A stretch of DNA of 64,000 nt from Allacma fusca. Lineage: Eukaryota > Arthropoda > Collembola > Symphypleona > Sminthuridae. This document shows, one piece after another, positions 39,201 to 54,200 of this stretch. The notes beneath the pieces were generated by a model. It was not told where the DNA came from, searched no databases, and saw nothing but the letters and a program-made list of their open reading frames with translations. Location of the stretch: contig OX359247.1 of NCBI GenBank assembly GCA_947179485.1, forward strand, positions 25,706,801-25,770,800. The letters are read 5' to 3'. Both the position numbers and the translations under genes were made by a program. Numbering within the stretch: the stretch's first letter is position 1; each line of letters opens with the position of its first letter.

Positions 39201-42200
39201 TCAGTAAAAGCATGTCCCTCATGCTCAGTCAGTTTCCAATATGTAGCTCTATCCATCTCTCTCCCCCAAATTGATGGGAGTAGGAGTGATAAATGAGAAA
39301 CAGCTGTAAAGTTTCGAGAATAAAATATTTCCCTACCCTCCCACCCCCCCCCCCCCCCGCACAAAAAAAACTCCTAACCACGTAGTGGTGGTATTCATCA
39401 AAACAAACATTTCCAATGTCCAGTTAGTTCCCATCATCAGAGCGAAATTGAGTTAGAGGAGCATCATCATAAAATAGAGTGAGTTGAGGGGGGATCAAAA
39501 AGTTGAACTTAGTTTTCCACTTGTGAAATATTGGTATCTCTCTAATGTGCTTGTACACTCATATGCATCCATGGGAATAGGTACTGTCAAGTGTGCACTT
39601 GGGCACTTCACTCCTATTTAATAGTAATGACATGCAAGTGTCTGCACAATGAGGAGCACTGGATTTTGACACTCTGGGTATGTACATACATATGTACAGA
39701 TACATTGCTGGGACCTTCAGCAATGCTATAATGGAGGGTCCCAGAAATGTGTCGTTGCGGGGTAAACACATGCTCTTATATAGGGAGCATGCTAGAATGT
39801 CAAGTCATGTGAACAACCTTTGACTCGTATGAATAAGCGATGATTCTAGGGAGTGTACCATACTATACCTGGGGTTGAGGCTCATTTAAGGCTTTTGTGG
39901 GGAGTAGTAGTGGCAGTGTTATTGCCAAAACTTTAAGCCATTCGTCAAAATAAAATGTTGGAAATGTGCACTTAGAAATCCCTGAGAATAGTACCCCCTA
40001 CCCAAACCCGTGAATAATTTTAGAACAAGCGGTCCATTGTAGTATTTAGGTGGAGTCTCTCTCTCTATGTGTGTGGATGTTTGAGCCAAGGAGAAGCAGG
40101 GAAGACGAAGACAGTGAGGATGATGTGAATAAGTGAAACGAAAGTGGATTTTCCATTGTCTCCATTGTAAGTAATTCCTGAGGAGAGAAGTTTCCTACAT
40201 TATATGGAGCACAAGGCTACTTCTACAACTCCTACTCCAGACAATAAATATCGTGATAAAGCAAGTTTTACCGCCTTACAACATTCATTAAGTAGATCCA
40301 TTTTGAAACCAGGATACTATTTCTATAGATTATTATTGCTCACTGAGCTGTCCTGCCCAGCATTATGAATGCCTATGGTTGCAGAGGCCTGCCATAGGAT
40401 CCGAAGGATCCTATGGCAAAATATACACACAAGGAGTGAAAGCTTGAGAAGTAGGTACATTATGTATGTAATTACATGATCCCTCTCAAAAACCTACAAT
40501 GGGATAGCATTGCACTTGACAACAACTTTCACCATCTCAGAGTCCCCCCTTGTTTTATTAACATGAGGCATACACTCAACCATTTTAGCCACAAAAGTCT
40601 GTCCTAAATGCTTTCCCCACATTTCAATGGAAATCGCTGTGGAAAATTGGGAGTGGATTAATGGAATTGCTACTTTCATGTTTTACAGATTCCCTTTTTA
40701 TAGCTCTCCTACATGGGAATGTTAGTTACGGGCTGGATTTACGATCCTTTTAATTAAATCTAATGTTGAGAGGGTGACTGTGTGTACGGGGAGTGTATTT
40801 ATGGGGTGGGGGATGTGGACGGGTTTTTTTCCCCCCGATTGTAGGTATATGTATATACATCCATACGTATCCTAGCTGCTTACTAATACTACTGGATATT
40901 TTATTTTCAGGTGCTGAATTACTGCCCGAAGGATATGAAGGCGGATATTTGCGTCCATTTAAATCGGAAAGTTTTCAACGAGCATCCCGCTTTCCGATTG
41001 GCAAGTGATGGCTGCTTGCGTGCTCTTGCCATGCATTTTACCATGAGTCACTCGGCTCCCGGTGACCTCCTTTATCACACAGGAGAAAGCATTGACAATC
41101 TCTGCTTCATCGTCACAGGCTCATTAGAGGTCATTCAAGATGATGAGGTGGTCGCAATACTAGGTGAGTACACAGATTCCCTCTGTAACCATTGTTTCAT
41201 TTACTTTCTCTTCTCCTCTCCACATTGAAGTCTACTCCTTTCAATGACTCCTCCAAAGGAGGGAAGGACTCAGCTTCCTGTATGTACATATGTAGATAAC
41301 TATGTACAATGGGAAAAATCCCAAGTACAACTTTAAAACTTGGAGCAATTCAGCGTATGTACAAGTGATCAGTGGAAGTTAGTAGGAGTTCTGGAAAGTA
41401 CAAAATGGTCTCAACTGCCTGTTAACATTGAGATAAATGGGAGCGGAGGAACATAACACTGATGACACAATTACGGAGAAAATTGTTAAATAAGACCAGG
41501 GAATGTGAAAGGTTTTCCAAACAAGCTGGCTCTCCGGTTGTATGTATTCTTTAGTTTTTATGTTTTTTTTTGCAATGAGTCTGCACAAAAGGAAACATGA
41601 CCTCGAGCTAGTAATGATTTGGTGGGGAAAGAAAGAGTGAACGTCAGAAGAACCACTGCATTTGCAAAACATGTTATTGTTACCCAATTGGTTTTCTAGT
41701 TCCCTGTCGTCATTCATTAGCAATGTGGATTTCGGAAAGGATAACTCACCTTTTTTTTTACTACATATTTCACTTGAAAGAGTCCCAACAGCGAGGAACA
41801 AACCCCTGCTCAATATTTTCTCCCATAATTTTGGTTTCACTCTGTACTGCTGCTGTTGACGGTGTGCTTTTGTTTTTGGAGCTGATTTTCTTTAATTTAC
41901 TTTCCATGATTAGGTGTGTAGTGTATCCTAGGCTGTATCTATGCTAGGGTCTGGACAACAGTATGTATGTAAAATGGAGATGATGTGACTGTATACACAG
42001 GAAAGTGCTTGGGTAATATTAGAGCCTAACCTACTGCCCTAATAAAAGAAGTCAGCCCATAATGTGATCAACTTGTGCCAGCCCAGCTTTCACCATTTAA
42101 TTTCCTCCTGGCCTTTATATGGCATACGCACGCACATACATACATATAGAGTATGTCCGTAGGTAATTACATACGTGTGTGTTTACTACACGTAAACATG

Positions 42201-45200
42201 AATGTTGCTGACGGGGAAATTTGAGCCCGTCGATGGGGGCACAATTGACTGGAATCAGTTAATATTTTAATGAGGATTGATACTTGTGCTCAAATTATTC
42301 GGGCCCGCTCATCCATCAACATTTATCCGGTCGAAAATTAATTAGCAAATACTTAAACACCCTTTTATACGTAGGGAGCTTGAAAACTTTTCTCACTTTA
42401 CGTAATGTTTGTTAATGCTTCTGTAACTACTCCAGGCTGCACCTACTTTCTCCTACCCCATTTATTCTTGGATTTCCCGTCTGTCCCGTGTAGTTTAATG
42501 TAGCAGCATCATTTTCTACTTTGCAGGGAAACAACAGTGGACTGTGCTACTAAGCACTGCTGAATTCGAGATTATGCATAGATACAGAACCTTATTTAAT
42601 CTTTTCCGTGCACACTCTCATTAGCGTCGGAATTTACTTTCTCCCCGAGCCTTTCTATTAATGATGCCTGTTCTTTTAGGGGCTGTAATTAAACATTTAC
42701 TCTTTGAGTCCTACAGTGTGCAAAAGGTACAGGACATGGAGAGTCTCTTGTTTTGAGAACCTGCCTTTCCCCGAGTACTACTCCATTCTGTATTTTACTT
42801 TCTCTTGTAAATACAGATACAGGCATGTATACTAACTCCTGTAGAGTCTCAGGTTCCCTCATTGTCCGTAATTCCTACAAATAATTCATTGAGTAGTGCA
42901 TTATTACGAGAGTGACTCCGAATAATTTTTCCTTTCTCCGACTCTTACTCCATTTCAAATAAATCAGCCTAATTTGTATTTTGCATATTTATAATTTCCT
43001 TGGAATTTCAACTTACTAATTCCAAAGGTAATTAAATATTGCGTCTTTAAAGCATACAAAACTCTATATTTATTTGCAGAAATCTCATGCATGGGAAATC
43101 AGCTTTTAGCAATTATCAAGTAAAGGTTGAGCTTTACATCTGCTGTAGTGTACCTACATATATTACAGAGATGGATACGTATGCACATGGAAATACGTCT
43201 AATTAACAGAACAACCCATGAATTTCCATACTTTGAAACTGACTGTAAACCTTCCAACGAATGCGTAACTTTTCGAAGCGGGAGTACGAAAAGGCTCTCG
43301 GAGAGAAAGGAGAGTGAAAGTTACTTTCGGAATCCAGGATGGGAATCTCAGCAAATTACTGCAATTGTATACATACCAATCAAATGGTATCAATGTCATA
43401 ACTCCGTAACTTTTCACATTTGATATCTGTTGAAATTTTGGGTTAAGATGCCAAAACGAAGGATTTTATTTTTTATTGATTATTTTTATAGGATATTTAT
43501 TTTCACTCATTTAAAATTTAATTGCATGCTCACTGGGTAGTGACTTCAGGAGCAGATAGGATTTTTTTAGGGGGTTTCTTCCGAATGGAAAAAGCGAATT
43601 CCTTGGGGTTCTTAGCAGACCGTGTAAAACTCCGCCTGAAAAGTTATTCCACGTTGCTTTCATGCAGGGATTTGTGCATATGCTTTTCTGTTTACTTTAC
43701 TTCCCATGGAAAAGTTTGAACATTCATAAAGGGAAAGGGCAGATAGTCCAAGTAGGGCAACAGAGCAAACCCACCCATTTTCAGGAGACTCACAAAACTG
43801 TATTAAAGGGAAATATACTATTCATGAGATAGGGAAGTGTGTATGTAGCACACGCTAATTAATTAATTTACCATTCACTTTGGAAACATACGCTCCCTCC
43901 ACTTGATTTGACAAATGTAAACGATCTTCAAAGTCTAGTTAGCTCATGATAAGTCTGACTAATGCAGTCATTTTTTAAGCTGGAATGCTCACTTTCTCTG
44001 CTGTAGAGTTTCCTAACAAATACTTTATTTTAAATGGACTCTTCTGAGAATTCTCATTTATTTATCTTCCCTGGAACAACTGGCCTTACTTTTTTTCAGG
44101 GAGTTTCTTCAATATCTCAACTTACGAAAATACAGCCTCATGTACGACTATATGCTGTATGCGCTCCTTAATAGGGAATATACTTTCTTGCATTATCCAC
44201 TGTTAAACTGGGCTAGAATAAAATATCTCGTAATAACTCCCCAGAAAGTGAAAGTACATTTCTCAGGACTTCCTTCATGAAAATGAGCTTTCACCGTTAA
44301 TTTTTAGCGATGGTTTTAACCTTTCACTTTCGTTTTTAGTGTAATGCTCATCTGATGCTCATGCTCCTCGAATAATATGTGAGGCAGTTGGTTAGATAGA
44401 TATTTCACGACGCTTTTGTTCCTGGTGAAAGTTGATGGGAAAGTGGGCTAAATATGCGTAAAGCCGGTTAGACATGAGGGGAAAGACAGGGCTGGATTCC
44501 CGGGAAAATTCCTCATTAGACAGAGATAGTAATATTTTCTTATGTGGTTTCCTGTTCTTCCAAAGAGATTATAAATGTCAGCTTTTCTCCTTTCATGCAG
44601 TAGCACTCCTGGTGGAGGTGGTGGTTAAAAATCCTTTACGGGAAGGCTTCATACCTGATAGAATGAATTCCTGAGACCTGACATCTCCACAGAACTTACT
44701 TTCAAAATCCTTGGGAATGTATAGACATAGAAATGTTTGAGATTTCAACTGGAAGGAGACCCCTGAAATTTGAGTGCCAATTCCATTACGTGTAACTGTA
44801 GCGACGGATTTGTCTGATTCGTGTCATGGGTTCAGATCCAGGACATGGCAAGATTTTTCTGGTGCCATAACTCTGTTACAAAGCTAACTGAGTAGCAAAT
44901 AGCGTGGGGTCTCCTTACCTTTGAAGTTAAGGGTGAAATTCCCTTCTGAGCTGAGTACTTCCAAATTTGCAATTCCTAATCAGATGCTACTACACACATA
45001 TGATATTATTGGCTTAAAATGTATACAGTTCGTACACAGTATCAGGCGAAATAGCTGCACAAGGATGGGCGAAACTCCAGACCAGTGAGGAAATAATTCT
45101 TTCCACCAGAATTGCTCAAATTCATCAACTATCGTGACACTCATTGAAATTTACGGGAATGTAAAGGCTATCCCTCCGCAGTCAACTGGCGGCATATATG

Positions 45201-48200
45201 ACTTGTACATACATGCTGTATCTATTTATAAGAGCGTATCTATAATTTTATTATACATGTAGATACACGGACGCACCCAGAATCCAGTAGCTCACTGGAA
45301 ACTTTTGAGTATTTAATACTTAGGCTGAGTAGCAACCGGTGTTTGGGAAAAGTAGCTCGGTGAAGGGTTCCATACCGAAACTAAAACTAAAGAATGCTTT
45401 AAATGCACACACTTAATGCCTACTTTAATGTGTACTTCACTAATGAAGTTTTAAAGGGTAGACATGACGTATGTAGATACCTGACATTTACATAGTGCAC
45501 TGCACATACGCAATATACAAGAGCCCTCCCATGCCTCTGAAGGAAATGAAAACTCCAGTAACTTATATCCCTGATGAACTCTTACTTTCCCCTGCTTTTG
45601 CATGAAATTGAAAATTTCAATCAACCAAGTAAGCACTTGATTCCAGTTTTTCCAATCTTTGTTTACTCTCGGAGTGCTAACGATTTCCATAAGTTTAAGT
45701 ATCTAAAGTTATACTGTGCCCTCCACCATAGTGGGAACTTCAGGGAGATCCATTCCTGTAATAGTCATATAATTATGTATGTACATATGAGTACGAATGT
45801 AAATACATAATTGTAAATTTTACTCAGCCCAGTACCCCACACGTTTACGTACATAATTACAGAGACATATATAATATATAGGAGGCGGAGACTGTTGGGA
45901 CGCTCTGATGTACCTCTGACGTTGTATTTGCTAAGTGCAATGTTATTATCACTCCCTGTTATTATTGCCTGAAATGTGATTGAGACAAGAACATTCCCCC
46001 CAGCAGCCCTGTCAGTACGAGCTAGTTTTATTTTCCAAATTTACGTAAGTACTTATTGACGTCAATATTATCATAAAAGAAGGTTCTATCTCTCATCCTG
46101 TCCCCATGGAACGAACCTGTGGGTATGAAACTCCCCTCGCTCTGTTTATCGACCTCAACACATAAGAGAGGTTTAAGTTTTGAGAGTTGTTTGTGTGGCA
46201 GCCTTGTCTCTACTAGAATGAGCTCTTTCAATGGGCATGAGTACGATTACAAATTGCTAAATCCCTATGAGTAATGCGCTTATTTTCATAATCATTTACG
46301 TCTGGTATACATTTTCAAAAGGAATTTCCCTGGGATAATGGGACACTACAAAGGTATATACCTCCATTCGAAAATTACGTCTGAGGGGAACATTGACTCG
46401 CTGTGCTCATGTCATTCCTGAACTGCATTCTGGAACCCGCATCCATTGACTAACTCCATGTGGCACTCGTCCCCTCCCTAATGTCATTATGCCTGAACCC
46501 GGGTTTTGATTTTGATTATAAAATATAATTAATTGCATAATTTACAGATACGTAACTCTACCTCTATGTACATATGTGTAGGTATCTCAAAACATAGAAC
46601 ATGCATTGAGCTCACATTTCTGGGTTCATGTAGCAATGAGTATACACAGGTTGAATAGTTTTAAAAATTGTGGTTATTTCCCCAGATTTTTCACATAATG
46701 TTTTTCCTTTCGATCCGTGAATGTTCAGGATGGCTTGAAGTTGAAAATTTGAACTAAACTGAGTAATCATTGCCCTTGGGACCTTAAGGAGTTCAGTGGA
46801 ACAAAATAATAGGAGGAGTCCTATACCTTGACAGGGTTACAAGGCACAGAGCTACATGATTTTTCCAGTGTATGGATTTCCTTTGGATGTGAAAAGAATG
46901 ATAGTCGTTAGATTTCACGTCCTAGTTATTCCTCCGTTTGTATTTTTTGGCTTGTGTGTGTCTAGGTCCTCTATTATTGGAGTCACCTCAGCACTTGGGA
47001 TGTTGTGATGAGAAAGCTCTCTCATTGAGTCTGGGAAATGCAGAACGTATAGATAGACTGTAGATATGAAGGGTGGGATCAGATAAAACAAAAACTCGTT
47101 TGTGTATTCGCTTTGGGCGAGAGACAAAGAAAATGCATGGGAAGAGTCAAATTTTCATTCATGGGAAAGCAATCAAGTTCATATAGATTATGTGAAATTT
47201 TCTCCTACTCTCCTCACAGCAGAAGTTCAGCTCTATAGGAAACTCTTAGGGAAGGCCTGGTGCGAGAGAGAGAGAGAGAGTATGAAGAGTGAAGGAAGTT
47301 TTTTTTTTGGCGAAGTTCTTGTTGCCTCCATTGCGATTTCCTCTGTCTGAGATAGCGGATGAGGCAGACGAGGGGAAGGAGTTATTTTTCCTTTCTCTTT
47401 TTATTTCTCTCTTTAAAACAAGATGTGGATGGAGGGAGCGATAGGAGGAGCGGGCTTTTCCCAACGACTTTCACGACTTGACCGCCCATTCTCAACTGAT
47501 TTGTATTCGCTGGAACTTATTTTCTTGAAAGAAAACGAAGTCGTGACAAACATCCCGATTGAAAATTTCCTCCTGGACCTCCCCAGAGTCTCTCAAGGAA
47601 AATTGACTGAGATGGCAAAGAGAGAGAGAGGAGGAAGGGGCAAGGGTGGAAGTCAAGGCTTGGCAATTTTTGCAACGCTTAATAAAGATGGTATGAGAAT
47701 GGAAATGACCGTGCGTGCCAGGGATGGTATTTTCCTATACTTTCTCCCCGTCCCTTTTCTCTCAACACCACACTCCATTCATGGAGCTCCCTGGTTAAAT
47801 CTTTGGAGGAACGGAGATTGAGTAGCTAGTCGGGTCGTTACCAATTTTTTCGCCAGATTTACTCAGCTGTGCATCAATAGGAGGGCATGATCAATGCCGA
47901 GACAATGAGGGAAAGTCGGACAAAACGTCGTTAGTACTGTATTGTTTCCACCTAGTTAGCATTTATTAATTACGTCTTTTTTGTTCCCCAACACCCAGCT
48001 CCCCAGCCAGTTCCCACTGGATAGGAAATGGAAAACAACCAACTTTCTCCAATGTTTCCCCTAAAAAGCTCCTACGTCCAAGTACATTAATCATTGTCTT
48101 GTTGCTAGCATACTTATGCTCCCGATGTAGTACCTGGCCGCTTTCCCCAGTAATCCCAATTATTATTATCAGACTCAGAAAATTTACAAGGCTGGTAACA

Positions 48201-51200
48201 TTTTTGTCTCGAAATTGTTTTTTCTTTCTCCTTCCCTTCACATCCGTAACGTCCTATTTCATCAATTCCCACAGATTCCCTTCCCCTCATCTGGAAGTAG
48301 TTATGAATGAGGGGCAGCTAATACCCCTGGAAATACATCTCTCCCACAAAAGTGGGTTAATGAGTTGTGAGAGCAGGAATCATTTACATACATCACTACC
48401 AGTCATGTAATACAAAGAACTTGAGTCTGATTTGGGGATACTGTACATCATATTACTGCACACGCTTGTCTAAACACACCACTAATTTCTGACACTAGAG
48501 ATCTTGCAAAATATCAAGTGTAGTATGGAATTAATTCCAGGGAAACAAAAATACATAATTACATAGGTAATTGTGAACAGAAACCCGACTCGTAAGAGAT
48601 TGCTTCTAAAGATAGTACAAACACTACACTTCTCCCAGACATTAGTTTATTTTTCTTTTATTTCCTGTTGCTTCCTTTAATAAATTTCAGAACTACTTTG
48701 TTATTAGTTTCAAAAGCAATCATGTTAAATATACATATATTATCTTCTAAGAAGTACAAATGAAAGGTTCTGGTAAAAACACTTGTAAAATCTCTCACCA
48801 ACAAAATAGGGCAAATTCACGTATGTAATTTATATGTTAACTATTTTATTCCAGCTGTCTAAAATACATTTCGATTCTTATAATGACTAGTGTCATTATA
48901 CAATTCTGCGAAAGTACATTCAGAGTAATTTGTTCTGTGCTATGGCAAGCCCTGGGGATTGGTTCCCTTTGAGTAACACTAGATAGCCAAAATTTCTGTA
49001 GGTCCTAATTTGTGCTGTTAAAGGAATTCCATTGCATTGAACCATGACAATGTCGAGGAATCGGATTTTACAGCATTGTTTTTTAATTGTTCATGGAATT
49101 GACACATCATGCAGAAAGTATTCAACTGCACTTGGATCAAGGCATATGCCACCCAGTGACGGAGAGAGAGAGAGAGAGAGAGAGTGCTGTGGTTTTTCAT
49201 CCGTAATAAAAGAGTAGAGATGAAAACACGTTGTTTCCTTTGATTTGACTAAAAATGATTGAAATAATTTCCGCTCCGACATCACCTTCTCTCGTTGGCT
49301 TCCTCGCCAGTTTTCATTGTCATCTTTCATTGCCATTAATTCCGTTGTCTGCCAGATGCTGAAAACCAATCTGACGACCAAAATTATGATCTACAAGATG
49401 AACAATGTGTGAGAGGTGCAATTTGGGATTCCGAGCGTTCACCAGCAATCAGTAGTTAGTCGGGTACTTTCCATTTGGCACTCAAGAGCCTATAGCAGAG
49501 GACTGACTCTACATATAAATCTATCTATACAGGAGGGGGAGAGAGCAATAGAAACAGGAATGACTTAACCTCTGGACTCCCACCATATGTACGTGTCAGC
49601 CCATTGGCAAGGGAATTCGTTTGGGAAGGAAACGAGTGCGTGGGGAAGTACTCGTCGGGGAAATGTAATAAAAAAGTACGCAAATCGAGTTTTTGGTTTG
49701 CTGAATAAAATTATATCCACATATGTCTGCATTATAATATATTCTATCTAACGAAAAATAAATTGATTCTGTTCAATTTTACTCCCATCCTATTTCCAAG
49801 GAGTATTTACAGAACTGTGGAGGGAGGGACAGAAGCTGTGTGAGTTAGAGTGGGCTTCAAGTAAAAAAATCCTATGGATTCTTCTCTCCTCTCGTTGTAA
49901 TGTTTTTCCCCGACTTGGTCATATATCTGGGAGCTATCGACAATGGGAGCGTTATATGTCGGGCAATAGGGAGAATGGTTAGGACTAACATTCCTCCATT
50001 CATTCCCTCGTATTTCCTCTTACACATGGAATATCCATATCTCCGTCTTGGACTCTGCATGAAGCATTTTAGAAGGGCATGAGGTGCCCTTTTCTGGGAC
50101 GCCAGGAATGTGTGGAAACATAAACGGAGGAGTGGACTGATGTATTCAGGGTGAGTGCGGAAACAAGTTACTCTTTCTGTCTCAAGGGTCGATCGACACC
50201 AGCACTTCGCACCAAATTCCAACTTTCCCAGGAAGTAGTCACGTAAAAGTAACGGTAATGATTATTTAGGAGCTCAATCATATTATTTCCACATATTAGC
50301 TACATGGAAGCATGAGCAGCTGAGTGAGTGAGTGAGTGAGTGAGGTTGGGCAAGTGAGGAGAAACCAAGACCCAAGTGTGAGGACGCTCTACACACATCC
50401 ACACACTTGAGGCACCCGCTCTAATAAAAGCAATTGCATGCGCACAGGTCTGGTTACCCTAATGGGATAAATTGAATTCAAATGAAAGTTGAATTTGTAT
50501 GCTTGACATGGATGGGAGAGCATTTGTAATCAGGAGTACCTCCATATGTGAGTATGTGCATGCGGACACGTGCCTGCCTATACTATGTCACAATGTGAGA
50601 GAAGCATTACTATTTAATAGGTAATGGGTTATAAGCCTTACTACAGGCATTGTCGCTAGTAGCATGCATTTTAAAGTCTCACTTTTTTTTTCCTACCCAG
50701 TCCCTACTCCCTCTATTCCAGCTGACTTTCCCCTGCAACTCTAAAGTCTTTTGCCCTCCTGCTCTTCTTCCAGTCCGGGATGTCAAAAGGAAGATGTGCA
50801 AATTCCATCTGGATAGGGATCATAACTTTGCCTAATGTGACAGTCATTAGTTATTTACTTTACAAAACATCCTGAATTGTACTGGCATTGTTGGGAGGTC
50901 CACGAGAGACGTTATGGATTGGAGGAGACTTTGTCTTATTTGACAATAATTTATGAGACACTGCAATTAAGATTTGATAATTATTTCACTTGCAAATTGC
51001 ATCTCTTCCTGTGGAAGTAATTATTAATGTGCCTCGTGGTGCACTATTTCCCAGTGGGAATATGGAAGGGATTCCGTGCTCGGATTTGAGTGTTCTTATT
51101 TGGAAGTAGTTATTGGTTTTATTGTTGGAAGGGGGTGTTAGAAACAATTTTGGTGGGTTTAAAAGTTCCCAATGGAAAAATGATTATTTTGTTTGACGAG

Positions 51201-54200
51201 ACAGCTGTTGGATTTATCGAGGTGACATGACAGGGTTGGGGAAACCGGGCAAAAGAGCTGAAAGATTGGTGGGGTGTTGATAAGGTTATGGACCTGAAAC
51301 CTGTGAGGACATTCGTACATGTGTTGCAGTGACAACTGGAAGGATTTTGAACATTACGACAATTACAATAGTGTTCCAAAGCGGTAACACCCAGCTTATA
51401 AGAGTTACACATGACTTGAATCTATTTAAAACTATCGATCCTGTTCACTCATGAAATGTTGTGCTCGGAACATGCAAGTCGTTTCTATGGTACTCAAGCA
51501 TTTCCCCCCTCACACTTGTAAGTGTACCTACTGCCTGTACATCATGTGCATGTGAGGTTGAGGTATGTACATGTGAACTCTGCCTGCTCTGCTTTTCCTT
51601 GACAATTTAATCTGGAACTTTTGCACGTTCCATCAAGTAATCGTAAAGTTTGGGCTTGAGTTTACACAATTCAAATCTTTCCTCAAATTAATTTCTTAAT
51701 GCCAAATACTCCTGCTCTTCCCACGGAGTTTTCAAATGGAAATCGTGTTTCTTCCGTCAAATTTACTGGTCCCTCGGTTGCATTTTGATGGATGAGTTAG
51801 GCCGTTCTTTTTCTCAAATGCCAAATAGCTGGTTTTAGTTTTCAATGACATTCTTCCTCTTCCACTTTCTTCTTCATCTTCGTCTCCTACTTCTCCTTTC
51901 TCTTTTCCAATAAAAGAAAGCAAGGGCATGTCCATTCAAGTGTATAGAATAGATGTGCTTTCACTGTTTCAATCCAGGCCTTTGCTATGGTAATTAAAGA
52001 AAAGGTGTTACCTTTTGTAGGATAACGGTGTTTTTTTTCGCATTCAAAGCATTACAGATAGTTTGCTCCCACTTGTCGAGGAATAGTATTCCATAGAATT
52101 TTAGAAGGTAGGAATAAAGTCCTGGAGAAAGTTTTTTCTTCTCTGAGAGGAGGGGAAAGACTCGTTGACCGGGGTTTGGCATTGGTTTGGATTTGTATAA
52201 ATAAATGAGTTATTTAAAGCTTTGCGGAGAGTGACTAACTGTAATAGGTTCAGCCACACTGTCATTTTTCATGAACTGAAGCTTTTGGGGTCAGGTCGGC
52301 GGCAGCAGCGGCGGCAGCAGCAGAGCAGGCGGATCTTATTGGATTGAGAAGTTGGTGGAGTAATTCATTGTTAAAACAAAGGCACTGTCATTTGGTGATT
52401 AGCCTCAGTGGACGGACACGTAACGAAAAAGTCAGGTCTGTCTCAGGAGTGAAAGTAAATCCGACCTTATACTCTCATTCCCGTAGCGGGTATATGAACT
52501 ATAGGTACAGAGATAACTAGCCAAACTTTTGAGCCTTTGTGAGTGGTGGGAAGGGGGGACGTGTGTGATGGACATACATATGTGAGGAGAGTTGATATAG
52601 GAAAAATCATAGCCCCCAGCAGGTTTCCGTCGGAGCTTAAACTTTAAATCTTTAGAATTTCTTTTCTCCTCCAAAAGCCCAAGCTGAGAAAAGCCTTCGT
52701 GAAGAGGCTTTCAACTTCCAACTCAACTTTCAAGAGCAGATGTGTGCATTTCAATGATTTATAGCAAATCACATAGAGACGGCTTTGACCAGCAAAAAAT
52801 ATATGCTCTTCATTAAATATACATGTTAAACCTGTACAGTCTCATTTCCTGGAAAGAAAAGACTTTCCTTTCCCGGGGTTCGACTTCCCTCAACGAACAA
52901 GGTTGTGCTAGGGACTCCGTCAGTCATGTGCGCTTGTTGTGCCGCACAAAGTTGCAAGACTTTTATGTGTATATGTTTGTTCTTAGCTCCTGCACAAGCT
53001 GCTCAGTCCCTTGACACAGTACAAAAATGTACTTTCTCCAAAGCTCTCTTGCAGTCTGTGCGAAAATCCGGTCTTAGCTTGTAAAAGACATTTTCCCATT
53101 ATTTATTTACCACAATTAATTATACATGTCCCGCCTCAAGGTTGTTCATTTAGATTTTGCTGGTATTATGCAATTACTAATTGGTGAACATAATGGATCA
53201 GATGGTAATATGTAATGCATAAATTCATGTGCGTATGTATTGTTTGTATGTTCCTTTTCTAACCATAGTTTCCAATACTTTGAATTTCAGGAAAGGGGGA
53301 CGTTTTCGGTGATTCTTTTTGGAAAGAACAAGGAATAGGACAATCGGCGGCCAATGTTCGAGCTCTCACCTACTGTGATTTGCACACAATCAAGCGCGAC
53401 AAGCTCCTAGAAGTTTTGGACTTCTATCAAGCCTTCGCCAATTCATTTGCTCGAAATCTGGTTTTAACTTACAATCTTAGGCACAGGGTAAGTTTCCTCA
53501 AATTATTTTGTAATATTTAAATAATTATCTACCTATAATAAAATTACTGTAGTTCACTTACACAGTTACCGTTCAAGAGAAGCTTATGTTACTGAACGTA
53601 ATTATTTTTTTAAATTAAAACTCTGTAAAACAAAGACACCTGTTTTACGCTAAGAATTTATATAGCAATTAAAAGCTCGAGGATTAAGGATTAGTCGTCT
53701 TTACTTTCGTTCATATTCTTTCTAGATATTTAATTGCGTGTACGAGAAAATAACTAGTTGGATTGAATTCATACATATGTATCTATTATAATTAAGTGTA
53801 AGCATGTGTATAGACTCTGAACCAAAGATAGGGTTAATCCCCGTATTGCCCCCTTGATATGACGGGTAAACTGAGCTGAGTAAGACGCTGAGGAAATAAC
53901 AGATCAAGGTAGAGATTAGGTGAGGTGGAAAACAATTCCTGAGGACGTAATAAAGGATTAGACAGTGACAGATAATCTAGAGGGGATAAAGAGCTGAATG
54001 TGATGAAACACGATGAGTGGAAATAACAATGCTGTAACTCTAAAGAATAGATGTGTTTCCAGTGTCAACACTTGAGAGAAGGAGATAGAACATGGACGTG
54101 GGAGGGGAATAATAATAATTGTTGTAGGAAAAGCGGGAGTGAGTTGCGTGCATTAAGGATATACAGTGCAATGGAGGTGACTCCACTCGACTGTTATTAT

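Larger units (their letters stand above)
34076..40910 (+). other. eag: 6.8-kb intron G-H of eag
   Basis: The intron runs from GTGAGC to attttcag. It contains G10 (34203-34212), (GT)n (35874-35915), (GA)n (36932-36952), C15 (39344-39358), T-rich and (TATG)n patches, and a perfect 13-bp inverted repeat at 40390-40418. No additional coding sequence was recognised. Confidence 0.85.
41164..53290 (+). other. eag: 12.1-kb intron H-I of eag
   Basis: The intron runs from GTGAGT to aatttcag and splits the CNBHD. It carries (GA)n at 47264 and 49162, (GAGT)n at 50321, a GC-rich CGGCAG cluster at 52299-52325 and many dispersed GTATCTAC/TATGTACATA motifs. Open frames at 41379-41840 (minus) and 47423-47821 (plus) are of chance length and match nothing I know. 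No other gene was seen. Confidence 0.85.

Noticed and set aside
41379-41840. 153-codon minus-strand open frame in intron H-I
   Set aside because: No motif, no neighbouring exon and no codon pattern. Treated as chance.
44800-44880. tRNA-like T-arm (GGTTCAGATCC) considered as a tRNA or tRNA-derived SINE
   Set aside because: No matching acceptor stem, D-arm or anticodon arm could be folded around it.
47423-47821. 132-codon plus-strand open frame in intron H-I
   Set aside because: It looks superficially protein-like (charged, mixed composition), but I recognise no domain and see no acceptor/donor pair in a phase compatible with exons H and I.
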